DNA of 5,655 nucleotides from Lachnospiraceae bacterium (GTDB lineage: Bacteria > Bacillota > Clostridia > Lachnospirales > Lachnospiraceae), in assembly GCA_024694785.1 (NCBI GenBank), contig JAILJL010000136.1:1-5655 (forward strand). Reading direction: 5' to 3'. This document shows positions 4,661 to 5,655 of the stretch, piece after piece (the stretch's first letter is position 1; each line of letters begins with the position of its first letter). The notes below the pieces were generated by a model. It did not search any database. It saw only the letters and a program-made list of their open reading frames with translations, and had not been told where the DNA came from. Made by a program: the position numbers and the translations under genes.

Positions 4661-5655
4661 TTAAGCTTTAATATTAAGTGTGTTACCGTTATCTGCCATC
4701 ATCTTTGCCACGACTATGTCTTCTTCCGACATAAGGCCTCTTAATTCCTCAAGTCCGACTTCTCTGAGATTGATATTTCTCAGATTTCTTGCGGTATCTT
4801 TCTTCATTTCCTTAGCAAGCTGTTCCTGTTCACGGCTTCCGTCCTGCTGAAGGTTCTGCTCGAATGCATGGCTTTCAACTGTAACTTCTACGTCCGAAAC
4901 TTTAAGACCCTGTTGCTCAAGGTTTGATTTAAGATTTGCAAGATTAGCTTCGAGCGCCTCTTTTGCTGCCTGTGTCTCAGCTATAACTTTGGCTGATAGA
5001 ACACCATCCTTGGTTGCGACCTCAACGGTTACCTTACCCAAATTCTCGGGATTAAGCTGCATCGATAAAGAAGTGATCTTGGTATCTCTTGCCATTGTCT
5101 CGATAAATTCCTGGACTTTAACTGCCATATCCGAGAATTCAACGGTCGGTATCTCAGAATTCGGTGTTACATCATTCTTTGCATTAAGAACTTTAAGCAA
5201 ATCGTTAATTTCATCCGAATTATCACCAAGTCCGTGATTTCTTCCGGTAAAGAGCTTTCTTAATCTGCTCTCCATGCTTTCTTCATAAGCATGAGGCTCA
5301 AGATCTCTCGTCTCTGCAGGAGTTGTCTCACCACCGGTTGTGAATGCCAATTTCTTTTTTGGATCTCCGTCAGGCGAAGTGGTCGGTGCTCCGTTAGGAT
5401 CGTTTGAATTACCTCCATTTTTCATATCGGCATTATTATTATCGGACGATTCAGAAGCATCCTTAACACCATCAGCTGTGGAATACACAATATCCATATT
5501 GTCTGACAAATGATAATGATCATCATCCGTTTCTGACTTCGGTCCATCGTGTAAAATCTCCAAAATGCTTTCATCATCGCTTGTTACCTGATCGCCTACA
5601 TTAATGGTAGTGAACTTTGCGTCGACAACATTATAATCAACAAGTATATGAGCCT
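4661..5655 (-). CDS. fliK: FliK hook-length control protein, C-terminal part (5' end beyond window)
   Basis: FliK is secreted during hook assembly, measures hook length and switches the export gate from hook to filament substrates. The frame is open from the right edge, so the true start is outside; 330 residues are visible. The first part is a low-complexity linker rich in Asp, Asn, Ser and Gly, typical of the flexible ruler. Next comes the Flg_hook domain (encoded at about 4868-5122), with LNPENLGKVTVEV, DGVLSAKVIAET, an Ala/Leu helix and QGLKVSDVEVTVE. A charged tail follows, ending in ADNGNTLNIKA, a style common in clostridial FliK proteins. An in-frame TTG at 5563 should not be taken as the start: coding sequence continues upstream and no ribosome binding site precedes it. 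It is the most upstream gene seen here and leads directly into flgD. Confidence 0.92.
   Translation of the reverse strand, partial: AHILVDYNVVDAKFTTINVGDQVTSDDESILEILHDGPKSETDDDHYHLSDNMDIVYSTADGVKDASESSDNNNADMKNGGNSNDPNGAPTTSPDGDPKKKLAFTTGGETTPAETRDLEPHAYEESMESRLRKLFTGRNHGLGDNSDEINDLLKVLNAKNDVTPNSEIPTVEFSDMAVKVQEFIETMARDTKITSLSMQLNPENLGKVTVEVATKDGVLSAKVIAETQAAKEALEANLANLKSNLEQQGLKVSDVEVTVESHAFEQNLQQDGSREQEQLAKEMKKDTARNLRNINLREVGLEELRGLMSEEDIVVAKMMADNGNTLNIKA

Noticed and set aside
4989..5237. Plus-strand open frame of 82 codons.
   Set aside because: It lies opposite the conserved FliK C-terminal domain and nothing in it resembles a known protein.
5561..5563. A TTG start for FliK at 5563.
   Set aside because: The frame continues open to the window edge with plausible coding sequence (DYNVVDAKFTTINVGDQV), and no ribosome binding site precedes the TTG.
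1..5655. A hidden new system such as CRISPR, phage, toxin-antitoxin, riboswitch or insertion sequence.
   Set aside because: The window is filled end to end by flagellar genes with short gaps. I saw no direct repeats, tRNA, transposase or known riboswitch pattern.

Overview
The window is a stretch of a Gram-positive type flagellar gene cluster, read entirely from the minus strand. In transcription order (right to left) it holds fliK (5' end cut by the window edge), flgD, a small TIGR02530-type flagellar operon gene, flgE, motA and motB (3' end cut by the window edge). Gene order, strong AGGAGG-type ribosome binding sites, moderate GC content and the protein styles (FlgE starting MMRSLYSG, the FliK tail ending near DNGNTLNIKA) suggest a motile Clostridia member, most likely Lachnospiraceae (Butyrivibrio/Roseburia-like). 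That taxonomic call is an inference from style, not a database result.

Layout: 4661-5655 is the C-terminal part of FliK, the hook-length control protein. 3921-4640 is FlgD, the hook cap, with an unusual helical extension and acidic tail. 3474-3878 is a small conserved protein found next to hook genes in Firmicutes. 1279-3390 is FlgE, the hook subunit, long for its family because of a large central insertion. 1058-1278 is a 221-base gap carrying a strong stem-loop, a good sigma-A-like promoter and a structured leader; the small flbD/swrD gene often found here is missing. 266-1057 is MotA and 1-266 the first 88 residues of MotB, the two stator subunits, overlapping by one base.

How the genes work together: FlgD caps the growing hook so that exported FlgE can polymerise, and FliK measures hook length and switches the export gate to filament substrates. 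MotA and MotB form the ion-driven stator that turns the rotor. The stator resembles Vibrio PomA/PomB and Bacillus MotP/MotS more than E. coli MotA/MotB, including three threonines and a cysteine near the ion path, so sodium coupling is plausible.

I found no new defence, mobile or RNA system here. The more interesting points are the FlgD extension, the PomAB-like stator, a hairpin covering the flgE ribosome binding site, and the rearranged flgE-motA junction. There is no credible gene on the plus strand, and no gene-free stretch exceeds 300 bases.
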